Assembly: GCF_002101775.1 (NCBI RefSeq) | Contig: NZ_LQPI01000028.1 | Location: 1-64,000, forward strand | Length of the DNA: 64,000 nucleotides | Origin: Mycolicibacter nonchromogenicus | Lineage (GTDB): Bacteria > Actinomycetota > Actinomycetes > Mycobacteriales > Mycobacteriaceae | Direction: 5' to 3' | Shown: one piece after another, positions 18,240 through 26,127 of the stretch | Layout of the letters: each line of letters opens with the position of its first letter | Position numbering within the stretch: the first letter of the stretch is position 1 | The notes under the pieces: generated by a model | Database searches by the model: none | The model's input: only the letters and a program-made list of their open reading frames with translations | What the model was told of the DNA's origin: nothing | Program-made: the position numbers and the translations under genes

Positions 18240-20225
18240 GTGAACAGTCCCGCGCCGGGTTCGCGGAGCGGATCGCGATTCGGCCCGTATGAATTGGGGC
18301 GGTTGCTCGGCCACGGCGTCGTGGGTGATGTCTACCGGGCCGAGGACACCCGTAACGACGAGACGGTAGCCCTGAAGCTGATCGCCGCGTCGCTCTCCGC
18401 CGACGAGGCGTTCCGCAGTCGGCTGGAGGACGAGGCCGAAGCCGCCGGACAGTTGACCGAGCCCCATGTGGTGCCGATCCGCGCCTACGGCGAGATCGAC
18501 GAGGTGCTCTATGTGGAGACCGGCCTGATCGACGGCACCGACCTGGCCACCGTCTTGGCCGACGGAGGTCCGCTGAGCCCGCCGCGGGCGGTGGCCATCG
18601 TGCGGCAGGTCGCCGCGGCCCTGGACGCGGCCCACAACGCCTACGTCGTGCACCGCGACGTCCGACCCGGCAACATCCTGATCACCGAGGACGACCTCGC
18701 TTATCTGATGGACTTCGGGGTGGCTGCGGCCATCGCCGAACCGGGCGTGCCGGCCAACCCCGCGGTCGGCCCGCTGGCCTACATGGCGCCCGAGCGTCTG
18801 ACCGGTGAGCAGGTCACGCACCTCGCCGACATCTACTCCCTGGCCGTTGTGCTGGCCGAGGCGCTCACCGGGGTGTGCCCGTTCTCCGCCGCCACCGTCG
18901 ACGAGGCGATCGCAGAACGCCGGACCGCCGAGCCGCCGCAACCGAGCAGACTCCGCCCGGGGCGCGTTCCGGCGGCCATCGACGCGGTGCTGGCCCGCGG
19001 GTTGGCCCGCAAGCCCGAGGAGCGCTACAGCAGCGCCGGTGAACTCGCCGCCGCCGCCTACCAGGCGCTGACCGAGCCCGAACGCCACCAGGTATCCCGG
19101 ATCCTGCGGCGTGGCGAGCCCGCCCTGCACCTGCCCGGCGGCCTGGAACCCGAGCCCCGATCCGAGGCCCGCGGTAACGCCGCAGCGTTCGCCGGGCTCA
19201 GCGGCCCCGCATGGGCACCGACGGGCCCCGGAATGGGTGCCGGCCTGGGCGGCCCGCTCCCGGAGCCATTCCCGATGTCGCCCCTGCTGCGTAACGACCT
19301 GCAGTCCGAGACACCGGTCATGCCCACGCCTTCCCGACGGCGGTTGCCCCGCAAGCCGGTGTTGGTGGCGGCCGCGGTGGCAGCCGCGGTCGGCGTCGCC
19401 GCCGGCATCGGGCACGTGGTGTCGGAGCCCTCGTCGGCCACCCCGGTGGCGGCGCCCGCGCAGGAGGTGTTGCCGTTCACCGACTTGGACTACCGGCTCT
19501 CTCCGGGCGGGGTGGCGCTGGACGGCGACGGCAACGTCTATGTCACCAGTGAGGGGATGCAGGGGCGGGTTGTGCGCCTGGCCGCCGACTCCGACTCCTC
19601 GACGGTGGTGCCCTTCAGTGATCAGTACCAGCCGCGCGGGGTGGCGGTCGACGGCACGGGCAACGTGTATTTCTCCGATGTCAATGCTCGGGTGGTCAAG
19701 GTCGCGGCGGATGGCGAGGCTCAGGTGGTGCTGCCATTCGTCGGCCTGGACGATCCGGACGGAGTGGCGGTGGACTCCGACGGCGGCAACGTCTATGTCG
19801 CCGACCGCGGCGACGACGTGGTGCTGCATCTGGACACCGCCACCAACGTCCAGACCACCGTGCCGTTCGTCGGCCTCAACAATCCCAATGGGGTGGCAGT
19901 CGACACCGCCGGCAATGTCTACGTGACCGACACGGCCAACAATCGGGTGCTCAAGTGGGTGGTCGCCTCGGGCGAACAGGTGGTGTTGCCCTTCACCGGG
20001 ATCGTCGCGCCGTCGGGGATCGCGGTGGACGAGACCGGCGATGTCTATGTCACCGAGCACAGTCGCAACAAGGTCGTGAAATTGGCTGACGGTGCCGCGA
20101 TCCCGGTGGTGTTGCCGTTCACCGGACTCAACGGCCCGCTGGACGTCGCCGTCGACCAATGCGGCAATGTCTATGTCGCCGATCGCGGCAACGACCGTGT
20201 GGTCAGGGTGGACGCCGACAGCTGA
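18240..20225 (+). CDS. pknD: PknD-like Ser/Thr protein kinase with C-terminal NHL beta-propeller
   Basis: A 661-residue receptor kinase: N-terminal kinase domain (glycine loop LLGHGVVGDVY, VALKLI lysine, DFG), a Pro/Gly-rich linker, one membrane helix (around residues 378-400) and an extracellular six-bladed NHL propeller with repeats of the form VLPFTGL..P.GVAVD..GNVYV.D. This is the PknD architecture. GTG 18240 is chosen for its GAAGGGAG site and match to the PknD N-terminus. Oddities: the catalytic loop reads HRDVRPGN instead of HRDxKPxN, and the segment between DFG and APE contains no Ser or Thr. Autophosphorylation in the usual way therefore looks impaired. Confidence 0.88.
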   Translation: MNSPAPGSRSGSRFGPYELGRLLGHGVVGDVYRAEDTRNDETVALKLIAASLSADEAFRSRLEDEAEAAGQLTEPHVVPIRAYGEIDEVLYVETGLIDGTDLATVLADGGPLSPPRAVAIVRQVAAALDAAHNAYVVHRDVRPGNILITEDDLAYLMDFGVAAAIAEPGVPANPAVGPLAYMAPERLTGEQVTHLADIYSLAVVLAEALTGVCPFSAATVDEAIAERRTAEPPQPSRLRPGRVPAAIDAVLARGLARKPEERYSSAGELAAAAYQALTEPERHQVSRILRRGEPALHLPGGLEPEPRSEARGNAAAFAGLSGPAWAPTGPGMGAGLGGPLPEPFPMSPLLRNDLQSETPVMPTPSRRRLPRKPVLVAAAVAAAVGVAAGIGHVVSEPSSATPVAAPAQEVLPFTDLDYRLSPGGVALDGDGNVYVTSEGMQGRVVRLAADSDSSTVVPFSDQYQPRGVAVDGTGNVYFSDVNARVVKVAADGEAQVVLPFVGLDDPDGVAVDSDGGNVYVADRGDDVVLHLDTATNVQTTVPFVGLNNPNGVAVDTAGNVYVTDTANNRVLKWVVASGEQVVLPFTGIVAPSGIAVDETGDVYVTEHSRNKVVKLADGAAIPVVLPFTGLNGPLDVAVDQCGNVYVADRGNDRVVRVDADS

Positions 20226-20287
20226 GCGTCGCCTGAGCGCCAGTGCTGTGACCGCTGCCTCACCGAAAAGCCAGGTAGCATTTTTGC

Positions 20288-21019
20288 GTGGACAGTAGCG
20301 TCGTGGGCCCCGCTGCGGGTACCGCCGATCCGGTGGCCGGCGCCCCGGTCACAACCATCGGGCCCCACGACCACGACCACGCGGGCCACGCCCATGGCGT
20401 TCCCGTCGTCCGCGATGCGGGATGGCACCGTGCAGCGACCTGGGCCCGGCGGCTTGCCTGGATAAGCCTGGTGCTGGTGGGCATCGAAGGCGTGGTGGGC
20501 CTGTGGCAGGGCCTGGCGGCCGGGTCGATCGCCCTGACCGGCTGGGCGCTGGGCGCCATTCCCGAGGCAATGGCCGGGGCCGTGGTGATCTGGCGATTCA
20601 CCGGCGCCCGCACGCTGTCCGAGACGGCCGAACGGCGCGCTCAGATCGGCGTGGCGATCTCGTTCTGGATCAACGCCCCCTACATCGCCGCGGAATCAAT
20701 ACGTCATTTCCTCGGCGACCATCACAGCGAAGGCAGCGCCATCGGCATCGCGGTCACCGCCGCGGCCGTGCTGGCGATGCCCGTTCTGGGTCGGGCCCAG
20801 CGACGGCTGGGCACCCGGCTCGGCTCGGCGGCGACCGTCGGCGAGGGAGTGCAGAACTACCTGTGCGCCATCCAGGCCGCCGCGGTGCTGGTCGGGCTGA
20901 CACTGACGACGCAGTGGTCCGGCGGCTGGTGGCTGGACCCGCTGATCGGTCTGGGCGTGGCCACCGTTTCGGTGTGGCAGGGTTTCCGGTCCTGGCGCGG
21001 CGAGGGCTGTGGCTGCTGA
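20288..21019 (+). CDS. Cation transporter / integral membrane protein (Rv3271c-like position)
   Basis: A 243-residue membrane protein with six hydrophobic segments. The N-terminus carries a His/Asp-rich stretch HDHDHAGHAHG and the C-terminus ends GEGCGC, both suggestive of metal binding. It resembles cation-diffusion-facilitator-like permeases and lies convergent to ctpC, as Rv3271c does. Start GTG 20288 follows CCAGG. Transport of zinc or another divalent metal is an inference from these residues and the neighbour. Confidence 0.7.
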   Translation: MDSSVVGPAAGTADPVAGAPVTTIGPHDHDHAGHAHGVPVVRDAGWHRAATWARRLAWISLVLVGIEGVVGLWQGLAAGSIALTGWALGAIPEAMAGAVVIWRFTGARTLSETAERRAQIGVAISFWINAPYIAAESIRHFLGDHHSEGSAIGIAVTAAAVLAMPVLGRAQRRLGTRLGSAATVGEGVQNYLCAIQAAAVLVGLTLTTQWSGGWWLDPLIGLGVATVSVWQGFRSWRGEGCGC

Positions 21020-21049
21020 GGGCCGCTGACACACGCCCGCCGACGCGAA

Positions 21050-21100
21050 GTCCCGACTGCCCTGGAGCTGGTGGTGGTGCTCGACAGGAACAGTCGGGAC
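21050..21100. terminator. 10-base inverted repeat between convergent genes
   Basis: Arms GTCCCGACTG (21050-21059) and CAGTCGGGAC (21091-21100) are exact complements separated by 31 bases. It lies between the stop of the cation transporter (plus) and the stop of ctpC (minus), where a two-way terminator is expected. There is no run of T, so it would be a non-classical GC hairpin. Confidence 0.4.
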
Positions 21101-21109
21101 GTCGACAGA

Positions 21110-23335
21110 TTACGGCACGGCGGGGTCGGACGCCAATGCCTCGGAGCCCAGCCGGTAACGAATCAACCGCGAGCTGTTGGCGACGACGGCCACCGACGAG
21201 GCGTTGTGCAGGATCGCGGCGAGCACCGGTGACAACGCACCGCCGGCGCCGATCAGCAGTCCGAGTGCGTTGACCGCGATCGACATGCCGTAGTTCTGCC
21301 GGATCACCTCGACGGCACGTCCGCCCAGATCCCTGACGTCGAGCAGGCGCCGCAGGTCGTCGTTGGCCAGGGCCACGTCGGCGGTCTCCACCGCAACGTC
21401 GGTGCCGGCCAGACCCATCGCGATCCCGATGTCCGCGGCAGCCAGGGCGGGTGCGTCGTTGACTCCGTCACCGACCATGCCCACCACGTAGCCCTCGTCC
21501 TGCAGTCCCCGGACCACCTGCAGCTTGTCCTCCGGGAGCACCTCGGCTCGCCACTCGTCGATGCCGAGTTCGCTCGCCACCGCTGCCGCCGTCTCCGGAT
21601 GGTCGCCGGTGAGCATGACGATGCGTCGAATACCCTTGGCGCGCAACGCCTCCAACACCTCGCGTGACTCCGGGCGCACCTCGTCGCGCAGACTGATCAA
21701 CCCGACTAGGGTGCCGTCGACTGCCAGCAGCAGCGGGGTCTCGGCCTGGGCGCGAAGTTTGTTGACCCAGTCGGCCGCCTTCTTGGAGATGCGGACCTTC
21801 TCTGAGCGCAGCAGATTCGGGCTGCCCAGCAACAGGGTGCGGCCGTCGGCCCAGGTGCGGATGCCCAGCCCCACCAGGACCTCGCACTCCTCGTGCGGCG
21901 GGATGCTGATGTGCCGCTCCTCGGTGGACCGGATCACCGCTTCGGCCAACGGGTGCCGAGAATGCAGCTCCGAGCTGGCGGCATAGGCGAGTACCTGCTC
22001 GGGCTCCCAATCCTTGTGGATGGCAACGATATTGGTGACCACCGGGCGGCCCACGGTCAGCGTGCCGGTCTTGTCGAACACGATCGCGTCCACGCGGCCG
22101 GCCTGTTCCAGATGCGATCCGCCCTTGATCAGGATGCCGCGCCGGGCGCCGTTGCCGATCGCCGCGCTGATCGCGGTCGGCGTGGCCAGCCCCACCGCGC
22201 AGGGGCAGGCGATCAGCAGCATGGTCATCGCGCGACGGACATCGCCGGTGAGCACCAAGGTGACTGCCGACAGGATGAACGAGGCCGGCACGAAGCGGCG
22301 GGAGAAGTTCTCGCCCACAGTCTGGATCGGCGCGCGGTCATGCTGCGCCTCTTCGACACGGCTGATGATGCGGCCGATCACCGTCTGGTTCCCCACCGCG
22401 GTGGCCCGGACCACGACCCGGCCGCGCACCACCACCGAACCGGCATGCACCCGCGCCCCGGTGATCACGCTGACCGGCAGGGTTTCGCCGGTGATCGCCG
22501 ATTGGTCCACGATGGCTTCCCCATCGACGATCTCGCCGTCGACCGGGATGGCCACATGGTCGTGGACGATCACCTCGTCGCCGATCTGCAGCGTGTCGAT
22601 CGGTACCTGGACCTCGGTGTACTCGGGGTTCTCCGGGCCGCCTTGGCTCACCCGGACCCAGGCGGTGTCCTGGTTGCCGCGTAGCAGATCCGAGATGGCG
22701 CGGCGGGTGCGGCGCAGGGTCAGATCCTGCAGGTACTCGCCGATGTTGAGCAGCCACAGCACGGTCAGCGCGACCACGTTCTCGCGCAGCACCAGGCTGG
22801 CCACGGTCGCGGCGGTCACCAGCGCGTCGGTGCCGGCCCGGCCGGACCGGATGGAACGCAACGCACCCCGCAGGAAGGGATAACCCATGAAGACGGTGGC
22901 GCCGGTCGCGACGAGCTGGCCGCTGGGACCCAGCAGTGGTGGCCGGGCAAAGACGTAGCGTCGCATCCCCAGAAGTGCCAGCGCCGCACCGCCGATCACC
23001 ATGCGCAGCACGTCGGTGTTGCGGACGTCGGCCGAGCGTGGCGTACGGGCAGGGATCAACTCGGCGGCGACCGCGGCCGCAGAAGCGATCGCCGCCAGGA
23101 TCTCCGTGGTGTCAGTCCGTTTGGGGGAGTACCAGACCACGACGGAGCCGGTCCGCGGATAGGCGTGCACCGTCCGTACCCCGTTGACCCGACCGGCGGC
23201 CTCTTCGGCGGCCACCGCACGCCGGGAGTCGCCGCGGACCCAGGTGACCTGCACTCGCATCCGGCCGGCCGCGTCGGACACGACGGTCAGCTCATCGTCG
23301 GCGGACACCGTCGCTATGGCGCCGCTGCTGCTCAT
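21110..23335 (-). CDS. ctpC: Metal cation-transporting P1B-type ATPase CtpC
   Basis: A 741-residue heavy-metal efflux ATPase. Visible parts: an N-terminal HMA-like domain (SDAAGRMRVQVTWVRG), CPC metal-site helix in LLIACPCAVGLATPT, phosphorylation motif DKTGTLT, TGDHPETA and GDGVNDAPAL. CtpC expels zinc in M. tuberculosis with the small chaperone PacL1, encoded just upstream. I chose ATG 23335 because GGGGAG lies at proper distance; ATG 23350 is an alternative. It faces the cation transporter convergently. Confidence 0.93.
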   Translation of the reverse strand: MSSSGAIATVSADDELTVVSDAAGRMRVQVTWVRGDSRRAVAAEEAAGRVNGVRTVHAYPRTGSVVVWYSPKRTDTTEILAAIASAAAVAAELIPARTPRSADVRNTDVLRMVIGGAALALLGMRRYVFARPPLLGPSGQLVATGATVFMGYPFLRGALRSIRSGRAGTDALVTAATVASLVLRENVVALTVLWLLNIGEYLQDLTLRRTRRAISDLLRGNQDTAWVRVSQGGPENPEYTEVQVPIDTLQIGDEVIVHDHVAIPVDGEIVDGEAIVDQSAITGETLPVSVITGARVHAGSVVVRGRVVVRATAVGNQTVIGRIISRVEEAQHDRAPIQTVGENFSRRFVPASFILSAVTLVLTGDVRRAMTMLLIACPCAVGLATPTAISAAIGNGARRGILIKGGSHLEQAGRVDAIVFDKTGTLTVGRPVVTNIVAIHKDWEPEQVLAYAASSELHSRHPLAEAVIRSTEERHISIPPHEECEVLVGLGIRTWADGRTLLLGSPNLLRSEKVRISKKAADWVNKLRAQAETPLLLAVDGTLVGLISLRDEVRPESREVLEALRAKGIRRIVMLTGDHPETAAAVASELGIDEWRAEVLPEDKLQVVRGLQDEGYVVGMVGDGVNDAPALAAADIGIAMGLAGTDVAVETADVALANDDLRRLLDVRDLGGRAVEVIRQNYGMSIAVNALGLLIGAGGALSPVLAAILHNASSVAVVANSSRLIRYRLGSEALASDPAVP

Positions 23336-23365
23336 CGCTGCGCTCCCCATCCTCGGCGGGGTCGC

Positions 23366-23647
23366 TCAGTGGTCGTGATCGTGCGCGACGGCGGCCGCAG
23401 GCGGGGTGGCCTCTTCGCCGATGCGCTCGCGAGCCTCGGCGACCACGTCGGCCACCTTCAGTCGTGCTGACTCGGCGACCTCTTCGGCTCGCCGGGTTCC
23501 GCGCAGACTCCACTCGGTGGCCGTCACCGCCGCCTCATGCAGCGGGGCCTTCGCCAGTGCTCGGCGTGCCACCTCGTAGGCGCTCACCCCCACCAGTCCG
23601 GTGAACACCGTCGACGCCGCTTTGGCCAACAATCCCTGCACTGCCAT
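23366..23647 (-). CDS. pacL1: PacL1-type metal chaperone (DUF1490)
   Basis: A 93-residue DUF1490 protein with an N-terminal membrane segment (AVQGLLAKAASTVFTGLVGVSAYEVA), a charged amphipathic middle and a C-terminal metal motif AHDHDH ending at the stop. In M. tuberculosis PacL1 (Rv3269) binds zinc through such a C-terminal motif and assembles with CtpC in efflux platforms. AGGAGAGG precedes ATG 23647. ctpC starts 30 bases after the stop, so the two form an operon. Confidence 0.9.
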   Translation of the reverse strand: MAVQGLLAKAASTVFTGLVGVSAYEVARRALAKAPLHEAAVTATEWSLRGTRRAEEVAESARLKVADVVAEARERIGEEATPPAAAVAHDHDH

Positions 23648-23685
23648 GAGCCTCTCCTGTTCCTGTCGCTGCCGCTTCCGGACAC

Positions 23686-23714
23686 ATTAGCATATCCGCA
23701 TATCAGCATGTAAA
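23686..23714 (-). promoter_or_regulatory. Predicted pacL1-ctpC promoter with three 8-base tandem repeats in the spacer
   Basis: On the minus strand TTTACA (23709-23714) and GCTAAT (23686-23691) are separated by 17 bases and fit -35 and -10 elements about 40 bases upstream of pacL1. The spacer holds direct repeats of period 8 (plus strand 23689-23712: AGCATATC, CGCATATC, AGCATGTA). Their placement suggests a metal-responsive regulator binds between the promoter elements. Confidence 0.55.
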
Positions 23715-23757
23715 TGGCGCGGCAGCCGAGGATCGTGGTGGTGTACGGATTGAGAAG

Positions 23758-25224
23758 TCAGAAGAGCGGGAGCAGATCCGACGGGTCACCGATGCCCAGA
23801 AGCGGGCCGATCGCGTTCAGTAGCGCGCCGATCTCGACCATGCCGGCCAGGCTGCCCAGGCCGACGGTGGCCGCTATCGGCAGACCGATGGCGTCGATGA
23901 GATCGCCCGCCAGAAGTTCCTGGGTGAACAAGGCGATGTCGTAGGCCGGCAGGGTGGTCAGCAGCGCGTTGATGACATCGGCGGTGGGCAACAGGCCGGA
24001 ATACACCGAGGAGAGCACGCCGGAGAACGTGTTGGCGATGTCGAGCAGGCTGGGCAACGAATCCGATGCGTCAGTGCTGTTGGTGATCGCTTCCCAGATG
24101 CTCGGCAGCGACAGTGACTCGAAGTGGTCGAGGAAGTCATCGACGCCCTGCTGGACGCCGTTGACCAGCGCGGTGAACACATCCATCGGGTTGATGTCGG
24201 TCGGAAACAGTGCGAACGGGGTGGGCACATTCGCAGGCCCTTGGTCCCAGCCGTATTCGATGCTGCCGTAGCCCAGGTTGACCAGCACCCGCAGGGCCGG
24301 TTGCAGAAGGTCGGCCAGCGGATCTCCCAGCACCGGGATGGCTCGCAGCGGGGTCAGCAACGGCAGATTTTCGGTCGGAATCATGAAGTAGCGGGTGTTG
24401 CCGGTGTAGTCGTCGGTGACCGGCAGCTCGATGGTGGCGGCCAACTGCTCGGCAGTCAGCTTGCCGTAGGAGGTGTGCACGAAGGCGATGCCCAGCAGCG
24501 CGTTGAGATCTGCGAGCAGGTTGATCGGATAGCGCGGGAAGTCGGCGAAGCCGTCGTATTCCGCGGTGTAGATCGCCGTCTCCCACGGCGTGTCAGCCGG
24601 CTGCGCACCGGAGAAGGTGATGCCCAGGCTCGGAATGCTCAGCGGCGGCAGGCTCGGGTCGCCGAAGCGCGACAGGAGGCCGCCGTTGGGGTTGCTCTCG
24701 TTCCCGAGCAGCACGAAGGACAGCTGGTCCGCGGTCGGTTGGTCGACGAGGGGCAGGTCCAGCAGATCTTGCATCTCCAGGGCGGAGATGACGGCGCTCT
24801 GCGAGACGCCCACCACGACGAGGTTGTTGCCGGCCGCGATCTGGTCCTTGATGGTGTGGTCCAGGATGCTGAGGCCCTGCTCCACTGATGGATCCAGCTC
24901 GAGGACCTTGATGCCGGTCAGGGGATACAGGCCCTCGGGGGTGAACAGCGAGTGGGTGGCGCTCACCGGGAACTGTGGCTGACCGGCGAAAAAAGGTGCC
25001 GCGGGATTGACGTAACGCTGGCTCAGCGCCGCCATGCTGCCCGCGGAGGGAATCGGGGCGCCGCTGCCGCCCATGATCCAGGCCTCGGTGTCGAGCAGAT
25101 TCACCTCCGCCAGCACCGTCTTCGCCGCGACTTCAGCTCCGGGGGTGATCACCGTCGACAGCCCGAGGACGGTGGCGGTCAGTGCTGCGAGAGGCCGTGG
25201 CGAGGGAAGCCGGTGCGGGGTCAT
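23758..25224 (-). CDS. Secreted PE-PPE domain hydrolase without a PE or PPE N-terminus
   Basis: A 488-residue protein starting at ATG 25224 with a classical signal peptide (hydrophobic run LAALTATVLGLSTVI) and then a PE-PPE domain, PF08237, an alpha/beta serine-hydrolase-like fold. The nucleophile region reads VVVGVSQSAVISALEM, fitting GxSxS. Members fused to PE or PPE are mycobacterial secreted lipases/esterases; this one has a signal peptide instead, so export by Sec is likely. It lies between pacL1 and the TIGR03089 gene, which adjoin each other in the M. tuberculosis order. Confidence 0.85.
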   Translation of the reverse strand: MTPHRLPSPRPLAALTATVLGLSTVITPGAEVAAKTVLAEVNLLDTEAWIMGGSGAPIPSAGSMAALSQRYVNPAAPFFAGQPQFPVSATHSLFTPEGLYPLTGIKVLELDPSVEQGLSILDHTIKDQIAAGNNLVVVGVSQSAVISALEMQDLLDLPLVDQPTADQLSFVLLGNESNPNGGLLSRFGDPSLPPLSIPSLGITFSGAQPADTPWETAIYTAEYDGFADFPRYPINLLADLNALLGIAFVHTSYGKLTAEQLAATIELPVTDDYTGNTRYFMIPTENLPLLTPLRAIPVLGDPLADLLQPALRVLVNLGYGSIEYGWDQGPANVPTPFALFPTDINPMDVFTALVNGVQQGVDDFLDHFESLSLPSIWEAITNSTDASDSLPSLLDIANTFSGVLSSVYSGLLPTADVINALLTTLPAYDIALFTQELLAGDLIDAIGLPIAATVGLGSLAGMVEIGALLNAIGPLLGIGDPSDLLPLF

Positions 25225-25382
25225 GGCAGCCTCGTCGTGTTGCCAGCCGGACAGAACGTCAATCGAGCCACCGCGACTCCTCAAGGACTCTTGGACCAAG
25301 ATAAGCAAGAGCTATGACGAAACCTAGGCAAAATTAATACATACCGGCATGAACGTCAATCGCTTTCCGCCGGTGAAACGCC

Positions 25383-26117
25383 TCAGTCCAACCGCCGGGT
25401 GACCTTCTCGCCGGCCCATCGCCGCTCCTGCAGCGCAGGATCGGGGTTGGCGACCTGTACCAGCGACCCGCCCACGACAAACACCGTCAGCATGTTGTCG
25501 ATCAGTTCGGTCGCGTTGTCCCAGCCCTCGGTCGACCACACCCGATCCGACGACGTCAGGCCCAGGGCAGCCGCACGTTTCTCGCAGGACGCCAACACGT
25601 CATCGGCCGACGATCCGGCCAGGGCTGGGCCCGGAGCGCGTTCGGCGATGATCTGGTCGCCGTGCACCCGCACCGCGGTCGCATAGTCGGTGACACCCAC
25701 CGGGAGGTCGCCGGCCGGCCGGCCGAACGGGTCCAGGGACAGCACCACCACCTCGCCGCCGGTGGCGGCCACCGCCGCGTCGGCCTCGTCGATGCGGTCG
25801 GCGGTGCACATCGCGATATCGGCATCATCGGCGTCGGCCGCGTCGGCTCCGATGAGCACCTCGGCGCCGATCCACCAGGCGCCGAACAACACCGCCGCCG
25901 TCTGCCAGTGCGCGGGCAACAACACCGCGACCCGACTGCCTGCCCCGGCGCCGAGCTCGTCGCGCAGCAGGTTGCCGGTCTTGGCAGCCCAGTTCGCCAG
26001 CGTCGCCGCGGACAGCTCGATGCGCTCGGCGGAAGCGTCGTCGTAATAGGTGATCCGCGGCCCCACCGGGTCGGCGCGCATGATCGGATCAAGGATCGCC
26101 GAGCTGAGGTTGATCAC
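25383..26117 (-). CDS. TIGR03089 family protein (Rv3268-like)
   Basis: A 244-residue actinobacterial protein related to the N-terminal part of AMP-binding (acyl-CoA synthetase) enzymes (PRITYYDDASAERIELSAAT; LANWAAKTGNLL; VAVLLPAHWQTAAVLFGAWWIGA) but too short to hold the full adenylation domain; the ATP-binding core motifs are absent. Function unknown. It lies 10 bases downstream of lcp1 on the same strand, as Rv3268 does with Rv3267, which suggests a role in envelope assembly or simple cotranscription. Confidence 0.85.
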   Translation of the reverse strand: MINLSSAILDPIMRADPVGPRITYYDDASAERIELSAATLANWAAKTGNLLRDELGAGAGSRVAVLLPAHWQTAAVLFGAWWIGAEVLIGADAADADDADIAMCTADRIDEADAAVAATGGEVVVLSLDPFGRPAGDLPVGVTDYATAVRVHGDQIIAERAPGPALAGSSADDVLASCEKRAAALGLTSSDRVWSTEGWDNATELIDNMLTVFVVGGSLVQVANPDPALQERRWAGEKVTRRLD

Positions 26118-26127
26118 CTCAGCGACG

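Noticed and set aside
17568..20159. An 863-codon open frame on the minus strand opposite pstS2 and pknD
   Set aside because: It is antisense to two genes with clear domains; high GC third positions make long empty antisense frames common, and the protein is Arg/His/Gly-rich without any domain.
21046..21056. AAGTCCC near the ctpC end as a DosR half-site
   Set aside because: Only one half matches and it is better explained by the 10-base inverted repeat between convergent genes.
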